From assembly GCA_035490315.1 (NCBI GenBank), contig DATHET010000204.1, positions 1 to 34,084 of the forward strand: 34,084 nt of DNA, read 5' to 3'. This stretch comes from JADJQU01 sp035490315. Its GTDB lineage: Bacteria > Planctomycetota > UBA1135 > GCA-002686595. Below, in pieces: positions 25,350 through 33,251 of the stretch (the first letter of the stretch is position 1; each line of letters begins with the position of its first letter). The notes beneath the pieces were generated by a model. The model searched no databases, had not been told where the DNA came from, and saw nothing but the letters and a program-made list of their open reading frames with translations. The position numbers and the translations under genes were made by a program.

Positions 25350-26627
25350 CTAACGCGCCAGCTCTTTCTCCAGCTTGGCGCGCAGGCTCGCCGCCTTTTT
25401 CGCTTCGCCCTTCGTCTCGGCCTGGTCGAGCAGCGCCGATTGTCCCGCGCGCGGTTGCTTCGCCTGGAGAGCTCGTTCCACCAGCTCGAGCCGCGCCGCG
25501 CTGGAATCGTCGAAATCCAGGATCTGGGTGACGACTGCCTGAGCCTCCTCGTTGCGTCCCGCTGCGAGCATTGACGCGTATAGCTGGCCCGCGCTTCCTC
25601 GCAGGCTCTCCCGATCGAACTCGTCGAAATCGGTGCCGCCGAGTTCCTTGGAACGGCCCGCGCGGAATTTCGCCGACATGGCGTTCATCTCGTGCCTCTT
25701 CTTCAGATCGGCCACGGGATCCGGATGCAGCAAGGCCACGTCCGTCCACAATTCATCGGCAATCAGCATGGCCTCGAGGCGGTACGATTCGGATCGAAGC
25801 ATGGGAAGCCAGCGCTCCTCGGTCTTGACCTTGTGGAACCACTCCAGGGTCACCTTGGATTCGCCGATGACGTCGTTGAGCACGAGCCAATCATCGAGGA
25901 CTTCGCGATCGATCTTCTCGCCCTGAAGTTGCTTCGCGGACTCGTCGCGGAACTGCACGAAGCGCTGCTTCGTCGGAGCATGGCGCCCTGCGAGCTGCCC
26001 GATGTCACTCGCCATGAACGAGCTGCGCACCGGCCCGTAGCTCGTGCCAGGCGCGTGGGTCCACAACCACACATACTCCTCGCTGGCCTTGTCGAGCTCG
26101 CCCGATTGAACGAGGTGCTTCGCGAGGTCGTAGCGAGTCTTGATCTCCTCCTCGCTGCCTTTCGTCGCTTCCTGCGCTCGCGCGCGCACGGCCTCGATCG
26201 ACTTCTTGCCGTTCTTCACGCCGTCGAGCCAGGCGACGAAGTCGGTCGCGTCCCTGTACCCGACGATCCGATCGAACTCCTCGGCCTTGCGGAAAGCGAT
26301 CATCGTCGGCATCGCCTGGATGTCGAGCTTCTTCGCCAGCGCGGTCTCCTTGTCGACGTCGAACTGGATCGCGACACCGTTCGCCTCGAACCACGAGACG
26401 ACTTTCGGATCGCGCCATGTCGTGCGATCCATCTGCTTGCAGGGAGCACACCACGAAGCCGTGGACTTGACGATGAGGATCTTGCCGTCGGTCTTGTTCG
26501 CCTCCAGAGCCTTGTCGAAATCGAGTTTCGAGAAAACCGGCGGCAGCTCTTCCTGAGCCTGGACGCAGGAAGCCGCGTGGAACCAGGGAATCAAAGTGAG
26601 GAGCGCGAGCGAAAGGATCGAATTCAT
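25350..26627 (-). CDS. Periplasmic thioredoxin-domain protein with helical C-terminal region
   Basis: 425 residues. A signal peptide ends near SCVQA/QEE (about residue 24). A thioredoxin fold spans about 35-140, with active site WCAPCK (Cys60, Cys63) and the cis-Pro in AMPTM, so dithiol-disulfide chemistry is expected. The remaining 280 residues are helical with TPR-like spacing (KTRYDLAKHLVQSGELDKASEEYVWLW), suggesting protein-protein contacts. The ATG follows the stop of the upstream minus-strand gene by 20 bases. It may serve disulfide handling in the Cys-containing secreted proteins next to it, or reduction of apocytochrome thiols, but neither is shown by the sequence. CAPC is a less common variant of the thioredoxin CGPC. 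Confidence 0.88.
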   Translation of the reverse strand: MNSILSLALLTLIPWFHAASCVQAQEELPPVFSKLDFDKALEANKTDGKILIVKSTASWCAPCKQMDRTTWRDPKVVSWFEANGVAIQFDVDKETALAKKLDIQAMPTMIAFRKAEEFDRIVGYRDATDFVAWLDGVKNGKKSIEAVRARAQEATKGSEEEIKTRYDLAKHLVQSGELDKASEEYVWLWTHAPGTSYGPVRSSFMASDIGQLAGRHAPTKQRFVQFRDESAKQLQGEKIDREVLDDWLVLNDVIGESKVTLEWFHKVKTEERWLPMLRSESYRLEAMLIADELWTDVALLHPDPVADLKKRHEMNAMSAKFRAGRSKELGGTDFDEFDRESLRGSAGQLYASMLAAGRNEEAQAVVTQILDFDDSSAARLELVERALQAKQPRAGQSALLDQAETKGEAKKAASLRAKLEKELAR

Positions 26628-26647
26628 GGGAAGGTCTTTCAGTCAGG

Positions 26648-29497
26648 TCACGGAGCGATGATGAACGTCAGCGCATCGGTCAGCCCGGTCGTGCTCGGGC
26701 TCGCCGGATCGCGCGACCAGTATTGCACGTCGACTTCCTGACAAGCGACGAGCATCGGATCGTGCCCGCTCTGGATCCAGGCATTGAAGTCCATCGCATA
26801 GACGCCGGAGCAGTCGTTGGCGGGCAAAGGATTGCCATTCGCGCTCTGCGCTGGCGTGCGGCGCACCGGGGTCGCCATGCATAGGAAACCGCCCTGGAAC
26901 GGAAGGATCGACTGCGAATAACCGTAGATCAAGAGCCCCGGACTCTGGTTGATCACGTTGCTCGCGCTGAGCGTGAAGACCGCCGCGCTCGAAGCGCTCG
27001 CCTTGCCGTTCGACGCGATCACGGGCAGGCATCCGAGGCTGTTGATCTTCGCCGTGCAATAACGCGCCGCAGGGATCGCCGCGAGCACCGCTGTGCCCTG
27101 AGGCGTGCCGCTGCTGTTGCGTCCGTCGATCTGGTACAGGCGCTCCGTCGCGGGAACGAATTCCATCCCGTCTCCCCAGCCGCCGTCGTACGGTGCGGTC
27201 GCAGCGACTCGCCACGATTGCCCCGCGACGTCGAAAACATAGACGAGCCTGTTCGCTTCCCCGCCGAGCACGAAGATCTGCTTGCGCACCGCGTCGGCCG
27301 CCAGCGCGACACCCCAGACGTCGAATGCTCCGCTGCGGAATCCCGGCAGCACTCCGGAAGATTGCAGCGTCGGCGTGACGCTCCACGGGTCCGACGCGAT
27401 GTCGTAGATGCGCAGGAACGAATCGCTTCCGCTGACCGCTCCCCCATTGCTGCCGCCGCGCCAGACATAGATCTTCCCGTCGAGATACTCCGCTTCCGTG
27501 CCCGCGTTCCAATCGACATCGGCAGGCGAAGTCGTGCCCGTCCAGGTGCTCGTCGCCGGGTCGTAGATCGCCAGCGTCCGCCGCAGCAGGGCGCTCGCAC
27601 CGTTCTGCACGCTGGTGACCGCGGCGAACAAGCGCTGACCCGCCGGATCGTAGGCCAAGGCTTCGTGCGCGAGGAACTTGCCGCCGATGACGCAGCTCGC
27701 CTTCGCGCTCCACAGTCCGGTCGCGAGGTCGTAAGCGTAGAGCTTCGGCCCCTTCCCCGTGCCGGTCGCCGGATCCATGCTCACGCCGACGCCAGCGTAG
27801 AACTGACCCGCCCCGAATTGCAGATCGCCCCCGTCCTCGACTCCTTCGGGAAGCGCCGCCAGCGCGAGATAATCGCTCGCCGCCGGTTGGAACAAATCGA
27901 AGCGCGTGGAATTGGAGCCCTCGAGCAGATAAAGATCGCTTCCGTCGCTCCCCATGTGCGCTCCGTTCGACGTCGAGAAAGTCGCGCCAGTCGTGCGCTT
28001 GTTGACCCCGAGATCCGTCCAGCTCCGCTCGCACAGGGTCATCGGATTGTCGAATCCGCCCAGGTTCGGAGTGCCGATCAAAGGATGCGGATCGCCCGGC
28101 GCCGCGATGGCGCCAGAGTTCGTGTAGGGCACCAGCGTGTCGCCGAGCCCGTCGCTGTCGAGATCGACGCCGGTGTAATTGCTCCAGTAATTCCCGCCGA
28201 GCGTCGGACCGCCGACGATGTTCGCGCCCGCGACCGGCGCAACGCTCCACACGTTCCCCGTGCCGCTCGCGATCCCATTGCCGCCCGCGTTCGCTCCGAT
28301 CAAATTGTCGACGATCACGCTCTGCGTCGTGTTGATCAGCTCGAGCCCGACGCCGAAATTCAACTTGATGATGTTTCCACGGATCGAATATCCGCTGGAC
28401 GCCGACTGATTCGGCAGCGCGAGGCAGGGAAAGGACGCCGGCGGAAAGGGCGACGAGCCGTCGGTGCGCAGCAGGATCCCCTTGCCCCCGTTGCCCTCGA
28501 TCAGATTGTCCTCGATGACGTTGTTCTGGCCGTGCTCGATCTCGATGCCATTGGTGTTGTTGGCCCGGATCTCGTTGCCCCGGATTTCGTTCCCGTCGTG
28601 CGAATACCCCAGCCAGAATCCGTAATTCGAGCCGTTCGCGCGGTTGTCGATGAACCGATTCCCCGCCGAGAACGTCGATTCGAAAGCATTCGCGCCCGCC
28701 GCCGACCCGTCATTGCCCTGCACGAGATTGTCATTGCTCGGACATCCGCCTTCGTTCCCGATGAAGAAGCCATCTCCGCAGAAGCGGAACGAGTTGTTCA
28801 GGATGTGATTGCCATTCGAAGCATTGACGAGCAGCACCCCCGCTGAATCGCCGAGCCCCTCGCGCGTGCAATTGTCGAACACATTGTCGAAGACGATGTT
28901 GCCCGAGGACGCATTGAGGTGAATCCCCCAACCCGTATTCGCGGATCCGTCGTTGCGGCTGATCGTGCTCGACGAAACCGAATAGAGGTCGATGCCATTT
29001 TCCTGATTGCGCATCAGGTTGTTCTTCACGCTCGCGCCGCTGACATTGCGCATGTACAACCCGCCGCCGAGATTCGTGAAGTTCGGCAACCCCGGCCCGA
29101 CGTTGATCGAAAGGAAGGGCGCTCCCCCGCCGAGCGAGGCGGGATCGACGTAGTTGTTCGAAAGATCGCAGCGATGGACAGCGACGGCGCTGCCGCTCTC
29201 GATCCGCATGCCGTAGTAATAGCCGTGCAGACTGCCGCCGTGGATGGTCACGTTGGAATGCCCGATGCTCGTCACGCCGTAATTCACCCCGCCCGATCCG
29301 ACGAGCACCGCCCCGTTCATGTCGAGATCGACGCCGGACGCGCCGATCGTCACTCCGTTCGGGAGCGCGTAGCTCCCCGGGACGAAGACGGTGTTGGTCG
29401 TGATCACCATGCCGTTCGTCGGCACGACTGGCGCGGCCGAGGGGACGGGAGCAAGGCACAGGGGTGCAATCGCGAGCAGGCAATCGATGAGACGCAT
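26648..29497 (-). CDS. Secreted right-handed beta-helix plus Kelch-like protein with planctomycete-type C-terminal module
   Basis: 949 residues from ATG 29497, chosen because GGAG sits 7 bases upstream on the minus strand and the leader MRLIDCLLAIAPLCLAPVPSA is compact; an extension to 29527 is open. Residues about 90-420 are a NosD-like parallel beta-helix, with repeats such as SNGNHILNNSFRFCG, DGNEIRGNEIRANN and QNNVIEDNLIEGNGG. Residues about 520-800 resemble a Kelch or galactose-oxidase-type propeller (KLYAYDLATGLWSA, RIYDIASDPWSVTP, VYVFDVAGQSWR). The last roughly 140 residues (from YCTAKINSLGC to GLTDALTFIIAP, with ANDCSGVYAMDFNAW and VQYWSRDP) form a module I associate with many secreted planctomycete proteins. 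Surface or extracellular location is expected; substrate unknown. Confidence 0.85.
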   Translation of the reverse strand: MRLIDCLLAIAPLCLAPVPSAAPVVPTNGMVITTNTVFVPGSYALPNGVTIGASGVDLDMNGAVLVGSGGVNYGVTSIGHSNVTIHGGSLHGYYYGMRIESGSAVAVHRCDLSNNYVDPASLGGGAPFLSINVGPGLPNFTNLGGGLYMRNVSGASVKNNLMRNQENGIDLYSVSSSTISRNDGSANTGWGIHLNASSGNIVFDNVFDNCTREGLGDSAGVLLVNASNGNHILNNSFRFCGDGFFIGNEGGCPSNDNLVQGNDGSAAGANAFESTFSAGNRFIDNRANGSNYGFWLGYSHDGNEIRGNEIRANNTNGIEIEHGQNNVIEDNLIEGNGGKGILLRTDGSSPFPPASFPCLALPNQSASSGYSIRGNIIKLNFGVGLELINTTQSVIVDNLIGANAGGNGIASGTGNVWSVAPVAGANIVGGPTLGGNYWSNYTGVDLDSDGLGDTLVPYTNSGAIAAPGDPHPLIGTPNLGGFDNPMTLCERSWTDLGVNKRTTGATFSTSNGAHMGSDGSDLYLLEGSNSTRFDLFQPAASDYLALAALPEGVEDGGDLQFGAGQFYAGVGVSMDPATGTGKGPKLYAYDLATGLWSAKASCVIGGKFLAHEALAYDPAGQRLFAAVTSVQNGASALLRRTLAIYDPATSTWTGTTSPADVDWNAGTEAEYLDGKIYVWRGGSNGGAVSGSDSFLRIYDIASDPWSVTPTLQSSGVLPGFRSGAFDVWGVALAADAVRKQIFVLGGEANRLVYVFDVAGQSWRVAATAPYDGGWGDGMEFVPATERLYQIDGRNSSGTPQGTAVLAAIPAARYCTAKINSLGCLPVIASNGKASASSAAVFTLSASNVINQSPGLLIYGYSQSILPFQGGFLCMATPVRRTPAQSANGNPLPANDCSGVYAMDFNAWIQSGHDPMLVACQEVDVQYWSRDPASPSTTGLTDALTFIIAP

Positions 29498-29823
29498 GTC
29501 GGTTCTCCGTGAAGCGTAAGGGACCACCCTCCGCTTCGAAGTGGTTGCGCTGCAGCGGTCGATGCAGCGCTGTCCGCAGGAGAAGGTAACACGCGCTGAG
29601 GATTGCGGGGCCCCGGTGTGCCTCGCTGCGGCGATGGATCGCCGTCTGGTCAGCGAGTCGATGGGTCAGGGCAGAAAGAGCATGCATCGCCGCGCGCTCC
29701 GCCGTGGCGCGGTTGTGCTACGAGCACTATTCTCGCCTCTGCGATTTCGACGTCGAAGCCACGTCATGGCGCGACCACCATGAACTCGCGCTCGAGAGTC
29801 CGAATTGCTCCCACCGATTCCAG
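29498..29823. other. Divergent intergenic region
   Basis: This 326-base stretch separates the minus-strand beta-helix gene from the plus-strand cupin gene and should hold promoters for both directions. I see one strong dyad (29547-29570, listed separately) and no convincing coding frame. Short frames across it lack ribosome-binding sites and recognisable protein content. Confidence 0.5.
29547..29570. promoter_or_regulatory. 8-bp perfect inverted repeat, candidate operator
   Basis: GCGCTGCA (29547-29554) and TGCAGCGC (29563-29570) are perfect inverted copies separated by 8 bases. They lie about 50-73 bases upstream of the minus-strand start at 29497, a usual position for a dimeric regulator site. 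GC-rich genomes produce such dyads by chance at some rate. Confidence 0.35.
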
Positions 29824-30362
29824 ATGGCATCAACCCGTAACGTGATCTGCTCGTCGCGAGAGCATTGCTTTCTGCGGACGCTGTTCTTGACGAGCTGTAT
29901 TTTCTTTGTCGCGGCTTGCAGCACGGTCGATCCCGATCTCGTGCCATCCGGAAAAGAATGGGTACCACTCGACCGCGGCCCTCGCGACTTGACTCCCGAG
30001 TATCACACGAGGAAGGTGCAAGCGAGCGACGCAGACTTCAGACCGATCGCCGCGGATGCCTCGCTGGCCCTCCTCCCAGGCGGCCCAGTGTCTCAAGGGA
30101 AAATGGGCTTCTTGAAGTTCGCTCCCGGCGTCATTTTCCAGATGCACGCGCACGCGAATGACCTGCGCATCGTCGTGATCAGCGGGACATACATCTACAC
30201 ACCTGAAGGCGGCGCGGCACTGCGAGCCGATCGGGGAGTTACGTTTCGATTCCCAGCGGCGTGCGCCATGCTTGCGCGGGTGATTCGACGGAGGGAGCCC
30301 TGTTCTACATCGAGTCGGATCTCAGTTTCGATTCCGTGGGTAGGGAGTTGCAGGGGAAGTGA
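29824..30362 (+). pseudogene. Cupin-domain lipoprotein gene broken by a one-base frameshift
   Basis: From ATG 29824 (or GTG 29842) the frame encodes a leader with lipobox VAAC, then a cupin-like segment (LKFAPGVIFQMHAHANDLRIVVISGTYIYTPEGG) with metal-ligand-type His. At GGGG 30233-30236 the frame goes wrong: the downstream protein-like sequence (SYVSIPSGVRHACAGDSTEGALF, then YIESDLSFDSVGRELQGK) continues in another frame from 30237 to TGA 30360-30362. Adding one base in the G-run restores a cupin of about 180 residues, including the second-motif His in GVRHA. Left uncorrected, the original frame runs on to about 30423 with unrelated sequence. A real recent mutation and a sequencing error in the homopolymer are both possible. 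Cupins of this type are often anti-sigma (ChrR-like) or small-molecule-binding domains; the role here is unknown. Confidence 0.7.
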
Positions 30363-30591
30363 GGATCGTGAACGCGACCGAAATGCACGCGACTGGTGGA
30401 GTCGGACGACGCCTGACACGTAGCGCGTGCTGACCTTGCTCTGCCCTGCAGTTTGCATAAGCAGCGCTTTGAGGCTCGATCAAAAGCGTCGCGACCGCGG
30501 CTTGTCGCCTTTCGAGCATGCTTGTCGTTCGCACTCGTGTGATGGAAGCGGGAGAGGCTCTGCCCACTCCCCAAGAAAAGGATGCACTCCC

Positions 30592-30954
30592 ATGAAGCCC
30601 GACAAGAAGACCCTGGTCGTACCGATCCTGCTGATCACGCTCGGAACCGGATGGTTGTTGACCACGCTGAAGGTCATGCCCGAGATCGAATGGATCTGGA
30701 CGCTCGCCCTGGCGATAGTTGGACTGTTGAGCTTTGCGCTCGGAGGGTTGGACAAGCTGTCCGTGGCCCTTGGCCCGTTCTTCCTGGTCGCGAGTGGACT
30801 TTCGATCTTGCGTCAGACTGGACATCTGCGCCTCAGCGTCGAGGTTCCCATTCTGCTGATCATCGCCGGAGCTCTGCTGCTGGTCGCTCGCTTGCCGGCG
30901 ATACCGATGCCGCGCTGGCTCGTCGAAGATTCGAATTGCGCGAATCGCTCGTAG
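30592..30954 (+). CDS. Small four-helix membrane protein (LiaF/LiaI-type N-terminal fold)
   Basis: 120 residues. ATG 30592 has AAAAGGA 9 bases upstream. Four hydrophobic segments alternate with short loops: LVVPILLITLGTGWLL, WIWTLALAIVGLLSFAL, LGPFFLVASGLSIL and VPILLIIAGALLLVARL. This pattern and the N-terminal K-x-x-x-PILLI-x-G resemble small membrane domains found in LiaI/LiaF-like or DUF5668-like proteins, which are often linked to envelope stress responses. The function is unknown. The preceding gap (30363-30591) shows no other feature I can support. Confidence 0.8.
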   Translation: MKPDKKTLVVPILLITLGTGWLLTTLKVMPEIEWIWTLALAIVGLLSFALGGLDKLSVALGPFFLVASGLSILRQTGHLRLSVEVPILLIIAGALLLVARLPAIPMPRWLVEDSNCANRS

Positions 30955-30989
30955 GCTGAAGTCGTGGAGAGCGGAGCCGGCGACATCTC

Positions 30990-31595
30990 TTGCCGGCGGC
31001 CGGACGAGAGCGATTGTCGGTCAGCGAGGCGCTGCTAACTGTGTTACCTCCGAGCTCTTCCAAGCGCTGGCAAACCGCCATAGCGTCCGCCGCAACCCTG
31101 GGCCTGCTCTTTCAGTTGGAGATGGCGTCCGACGGAATCGGCACTGCCCTGCTCGTGGGAGGTTGGTTCGGCGGATTCGCCGCTTCGACGTATCTCTTTG
31201 TCGACGGCCTGATCGCAAGGAAACGGGGAGCTCCAAGCTCTCACCTGTGGGGCGCGCTCGTGCTCGCAATCCTGCTCGGCCCTGCAATCTCCTATACCGA
31301 GCACGCGGCTCTCTGGGTTGCCGCTTCGATCAAACTGCGACCTCACGAAACGAAATACCTCGAAGCAGTCGCGAGAGCGGACGCTGGCCTGGACCGCTCG
31401 GAGATGTACTCGTGGGATGACGGCCCGCCGCGACGGTACGCGTTCCTGTGGGGCGGGATCACCGGGTGGTACGGCGTCGCGCACGACCGCTCGGAGACCC
31501 TCGACGACCCGGATGTCGAAGTGTTCAGCCCCCGGCGCCGCAATGCATGGACGATCCACCTCCGTGGGCCGTGGTACTACGCGGCATTCGAATAG
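30990..31595 (+). CDS. Membrane protein of unknown function
   Basis: Up to 201 residues. The start is uncertain: TTG 30990, TTG 31014 and GTG 31041 are in frame, and only GTG 31041 has a GAGG upstream, 11 bases away. Three hydrophobic segments are visible (TAIASAATLGLLFQL, GTALLVGGWFGGFAASTYLFV and LWGALVLAILLGPAISY), followed by a soluble C-terminal part of about 85 residues rich in charged and aromatic residues (MYSWDDGPPRRYAFLWGG). I do not recognise the family. It converges on the minus-strand CDP-archaeol synthase homologue, 50 bases away. Confidence 0.65.
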   Translation: MPAAGRERLSVSEALLTVLPPSSSKRWQTAIASAATLGLLFQLEMASDGIGTALLVGGWFGGFAASTYLFVDGLIARKRGAPSSHLWGALVLAILLGPAISYTEHAALWVAASIKLRPHETKYLEAVARADAGLDRSEMYSWDDGPPRRYAFLWGGITGWYGVAHDRSETLDDPDVEVFSPRRRNAWTIHLRGPWYYAAFE

Positions 31596-31645
31596 GCCGC
31601 CGAAGCACGCTCGCTGTCGCCCGAGCGCCTGCCGTCGCACACGAC

Positions 31646-32188
31646 TCAAATGGGCTCGTCGTTCAGCCGGATGAGATATCCCACATATCGCACGAGCAGC
31701 GTGCCTCCCAACGCGACGAGCAGCGCCACGCCGGCAAACACAATCTCGAGCTTGGTCAGGAGCGCAGCCACCGCCAAGCCGCCGATCATCCAGTCCACTT
31801 GATCGAACGGAATCCAAGACTTGCCCGGCGGCACTCCAACGCGCCGTTTCGCGAAGCTCTTCAAGAGATCTCCCCCGAGCGCTCCTGCGCCAAGCAGCGC
31901 ACCGTACACCAGCGGGTGCATGCCGTAATCGAGCACGCCGATCTCGCGCGCGAGGCTCCACCGCTCGTGCACCATGCTCTGCAACCAGCTGACGAGCGCT
32001 GCAGCGAGGATCCCGAAGACGATGCCGCGCCACGTCTTGTGGCTTCCGAAAATGCGCGCTTCCCGAAATTCTCGTCCGCCGTCCACGGGCCAATCCCAAG
32101 TCGGAAGGAGGTGGCGCGCGAAGACCGGCGCCATGTTCGCGGCGGTCATCGGAAGCAGGAACCAAAGGACTTCGAGCAGCAGCTTCAC
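31646..32188 (-). CDS. CDP-archaeol synthase homologue (CarS/DUF46 family)
   Basis: 180 residues, close to the family size of about 170. It starts at GTG 32188, overlapping the stop of the upstream gene (GTGA). Family motifs are easy to see: PMTAANMAPVFA near 13-24, RIFGSHKTWRG at 45-55, and GDLLKSFAKRRVGVPPGKSW at 106-125 followed by IPFDQVDW at 126-133. Several hydrophobic segments place it in the membrane. In archaea the enzyme joins CTP to digeranylgeranylglycerol phosphate, giving CDP-archaeol, the precursor of archaeal phospholipids. Bacterial homologues exist, and their substrates are mostly unproven. The partner gene is a CDP-alcohol phosphatidyltransferase, the next step in either kind of lipid synthesis. 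No geranylgeranylglyceryl phosphate synthase gene is in the window. Confidence 0.88.
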   Translation of the reverse strand: MKLLLEVLWFLLPMTAANMAPVFARHLLPTWDWPVDGGREFREARIFGSHKTWRGIVFGILAAALVSWLQSMVHERWSLAREIGVLDYGMHPLVYGALLGAGALGGDLLKSFAKRRVGVPPGKSWIPFDQVDWMIGGLAVAALLTKLEIVFAGVALLVALGGTLLVRYVGYLIRLNDEPI

Positions 32189-32736
32189 GACGCCGATTCC
32201 GCGCGATTCACCGAGCGATGCAGCATCCGGAAGTATTGCACGATCGCCGCGGCTCCAGCGACCGCCGTGACCGCGACTAGCGCGGGGGACAGGGTCTCTC
32301 GAAAGAGCAGCGAGAGCAACGCCCCGTACTGCAGAACCGTCGTGAGCTTGCCAGCCAGTCCGGGCCCGAGATTCGCGATGCGCTTCCATTGACGCCGCGC
32401 CGCGAGCCAAGCAAGCGCAACGAGCACGCCGATGTCGCGCACGGCGAGCAGCGCGAGCTGCACCAGGCTGATGCGGCCCTCGGCGAGGAAGGTGAACGCG
32501 ACGGATGCGAAGAAGAGCTTGTCCGCGACGGGATCGAGCAAACGGCCAAATCGCGATTGCAGGGCGAAGCGACGGCTGAGAGCGCCGTCGAGGTACTCGG
32601 TGGCGAGCGCCGTGAGCACGATCGCCGGTCTCCAGGAGTGCGGGCTCGCTGGGAAGAGGAATGCGAGCAGAAGGCGGAGAACGGTCAGCGTGTTCGGAAC
32701 ATGGCGCAGGATCGGGTGGGCGTTCGCGGGCGGCAT
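32185..32736 (-). CDS. CDP-alcohol phosphatidyltransferase, PgsA-like
   Basis: 183 residues from ATG 32736; the upstream extension to 33018 crosses the tRNA-like element and is not credible. The family signature is present at 47-72: E47-x2-D50-G51-x2-S54-R55-x8-G64-x3-D68-x3-D72, ending LLDPVADK as in phosphatidylglycerophosphate synthases. The first Asp of the usual D-x2-DG-x2-AR motif is Glu47 and the Ala is Ser54. These Asp bind the catalytic metal pair, so Glu at the first position is notable. PNTLTVLRLLLAFL at the N-terminus is typical of PgsA. The 4-base overlap with the CarS-like gene suggests that the two act in sequence on a CDP-activated lipid and a polar alcohol such as glycerol phosphate. 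Confidence 0.88.
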   Translation of the reverse strand: MPPANAHPILRHVPNTLTVLRLLLAFLFPASPHSWRPAIVLTALATEYLDGALSRRFALQSRFGRLLDPVADKLFFASVAFTFLAEGRISLVQLALLAVRDIGVLVALAWLAARRQWKRIANLGPGLAGKLTTVLQYGALLSLLFRETLSPALVAVTAVAGAAAIVQYFRMLHRSVNRAESAS

Positions 32737-32979
32737 GTTCGCGTCTCTGGAGTCCGGGAGGACGAATGCATGTAGGGGGCCAGGCCGGGAATTGCGAGGG
32801 CGATTGGCTCTCGAAAATGGCCGGGGCCAGTCGTCTGTGCACGATGCAAACGTCAGGAGCTGATGATGCTGCTTATTGTGGGCGCACGCGCGCCGTGGCT
32901 GCCCCGGGCAGCGCACCTGGAAACGCTCACGAGGCTCGCCACGCTCGCTCGCCACCCTATTTTGGCCTCCCATACCTCG
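32737..32979. other. Intergenic region before the first tRNA-like element
   Basis: This region should hold the minus-strand promoter for the two lipid genes and a plus-strand promoter for the tRNA-like element. From about 32940 it resembles the sequence before the second element: CGCTCGCTCGC, then TATTTT at 32958-32963, against CGCTCGCTCGC and TATTCT at 33792-33797. In each case the AT-rich hexamer lies 14-16 bases before the tRNA-like start, compatible with a -10 box. A compact GC-rich palindrome lies at 32898-32912. Short frames here have no convincing protein content. Confidence 0.4.
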
Positions 32980-33175
32980 CGCGTCGTAGCTCAGTTGGTA
33001 AAGCGCAGCCTCTCGCAACTGTGGAAGGTTTCACCCATGGCACTGAGCGGCATCCTAAGTCGCGTAGCGAGCCAAGCTTGCGGGGCGAGTTTGCACCTCG
33101 GCGGGAGTGAGTGCCGCACAGTGAAACTTTGGTGCCGGTCTGGAACACTGCATCTGTCGCATCGTCTGCGAGCTG
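32980..33175 (+). ncRNA. tRNA-5'-half-headed structured element, copy A
   Basis: 32980-33017 reads like the first half of a tRNA: a 7-base acceptor strand, TA, GCTC, AGTTGGTA loop, AAGC, G, and an anticodon-loop-like CTCGCAA. No 3' half (no TTCGA-type T arm) follows. Instead the sequence shared with copy B begins at CTGTGGAAGGTT. AGCCTCTC (33007-33014) can pair with GGAAGGTT (33023-33030) in 7 of 8 positions including wobbles. Another hairpin lies at 33063-33082 (CGTAGC with GCTTGCG, one bulge), and GCAC/GTGC pairs at 33116-33135. The last 50 bases (33126-33175) match copy B at 42 of 50 positions. A structured RNA or repeated genetic element is inferred; function unknown. Confidence 0.55.
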
Positions 33176-33251
33176 CGGGCGGCGGGCGGTGCCACACGAC
33201 CGACGACTCATGCTCGAGCCGGCAGGTAAAGTCTGATCTGGTGGATGGCAG

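Noticed and set aside
32980..33017. A normal tRNA-Ala gene
   Set aside because: The D arm is tRNA-like, but the acceptor and anticodon stems cannot be completed and no T arm is present downstream.
32737..33018. N-terminal extension of the CDP-alcohol phosphatidyltransferase to 33018
   Set aside because: The extension crosses the tRNA-like element and its upstream block, has no family similarity, and the ATG at 32736 gives the usual protein size.
33063..33082. Group I intron core, suggested by GAGCCAAGC in copy A
   Set aside because: Copy B has no such sequence at the aligned hairpin, and the other conserved core segments are not found in either copy. The resemblance is probably chance.
33126..33175. 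Integron attC site
   Set aside because: The elements lack the expected paired core sites with the GTT/AAC signature, and no integrase gene is in the window.
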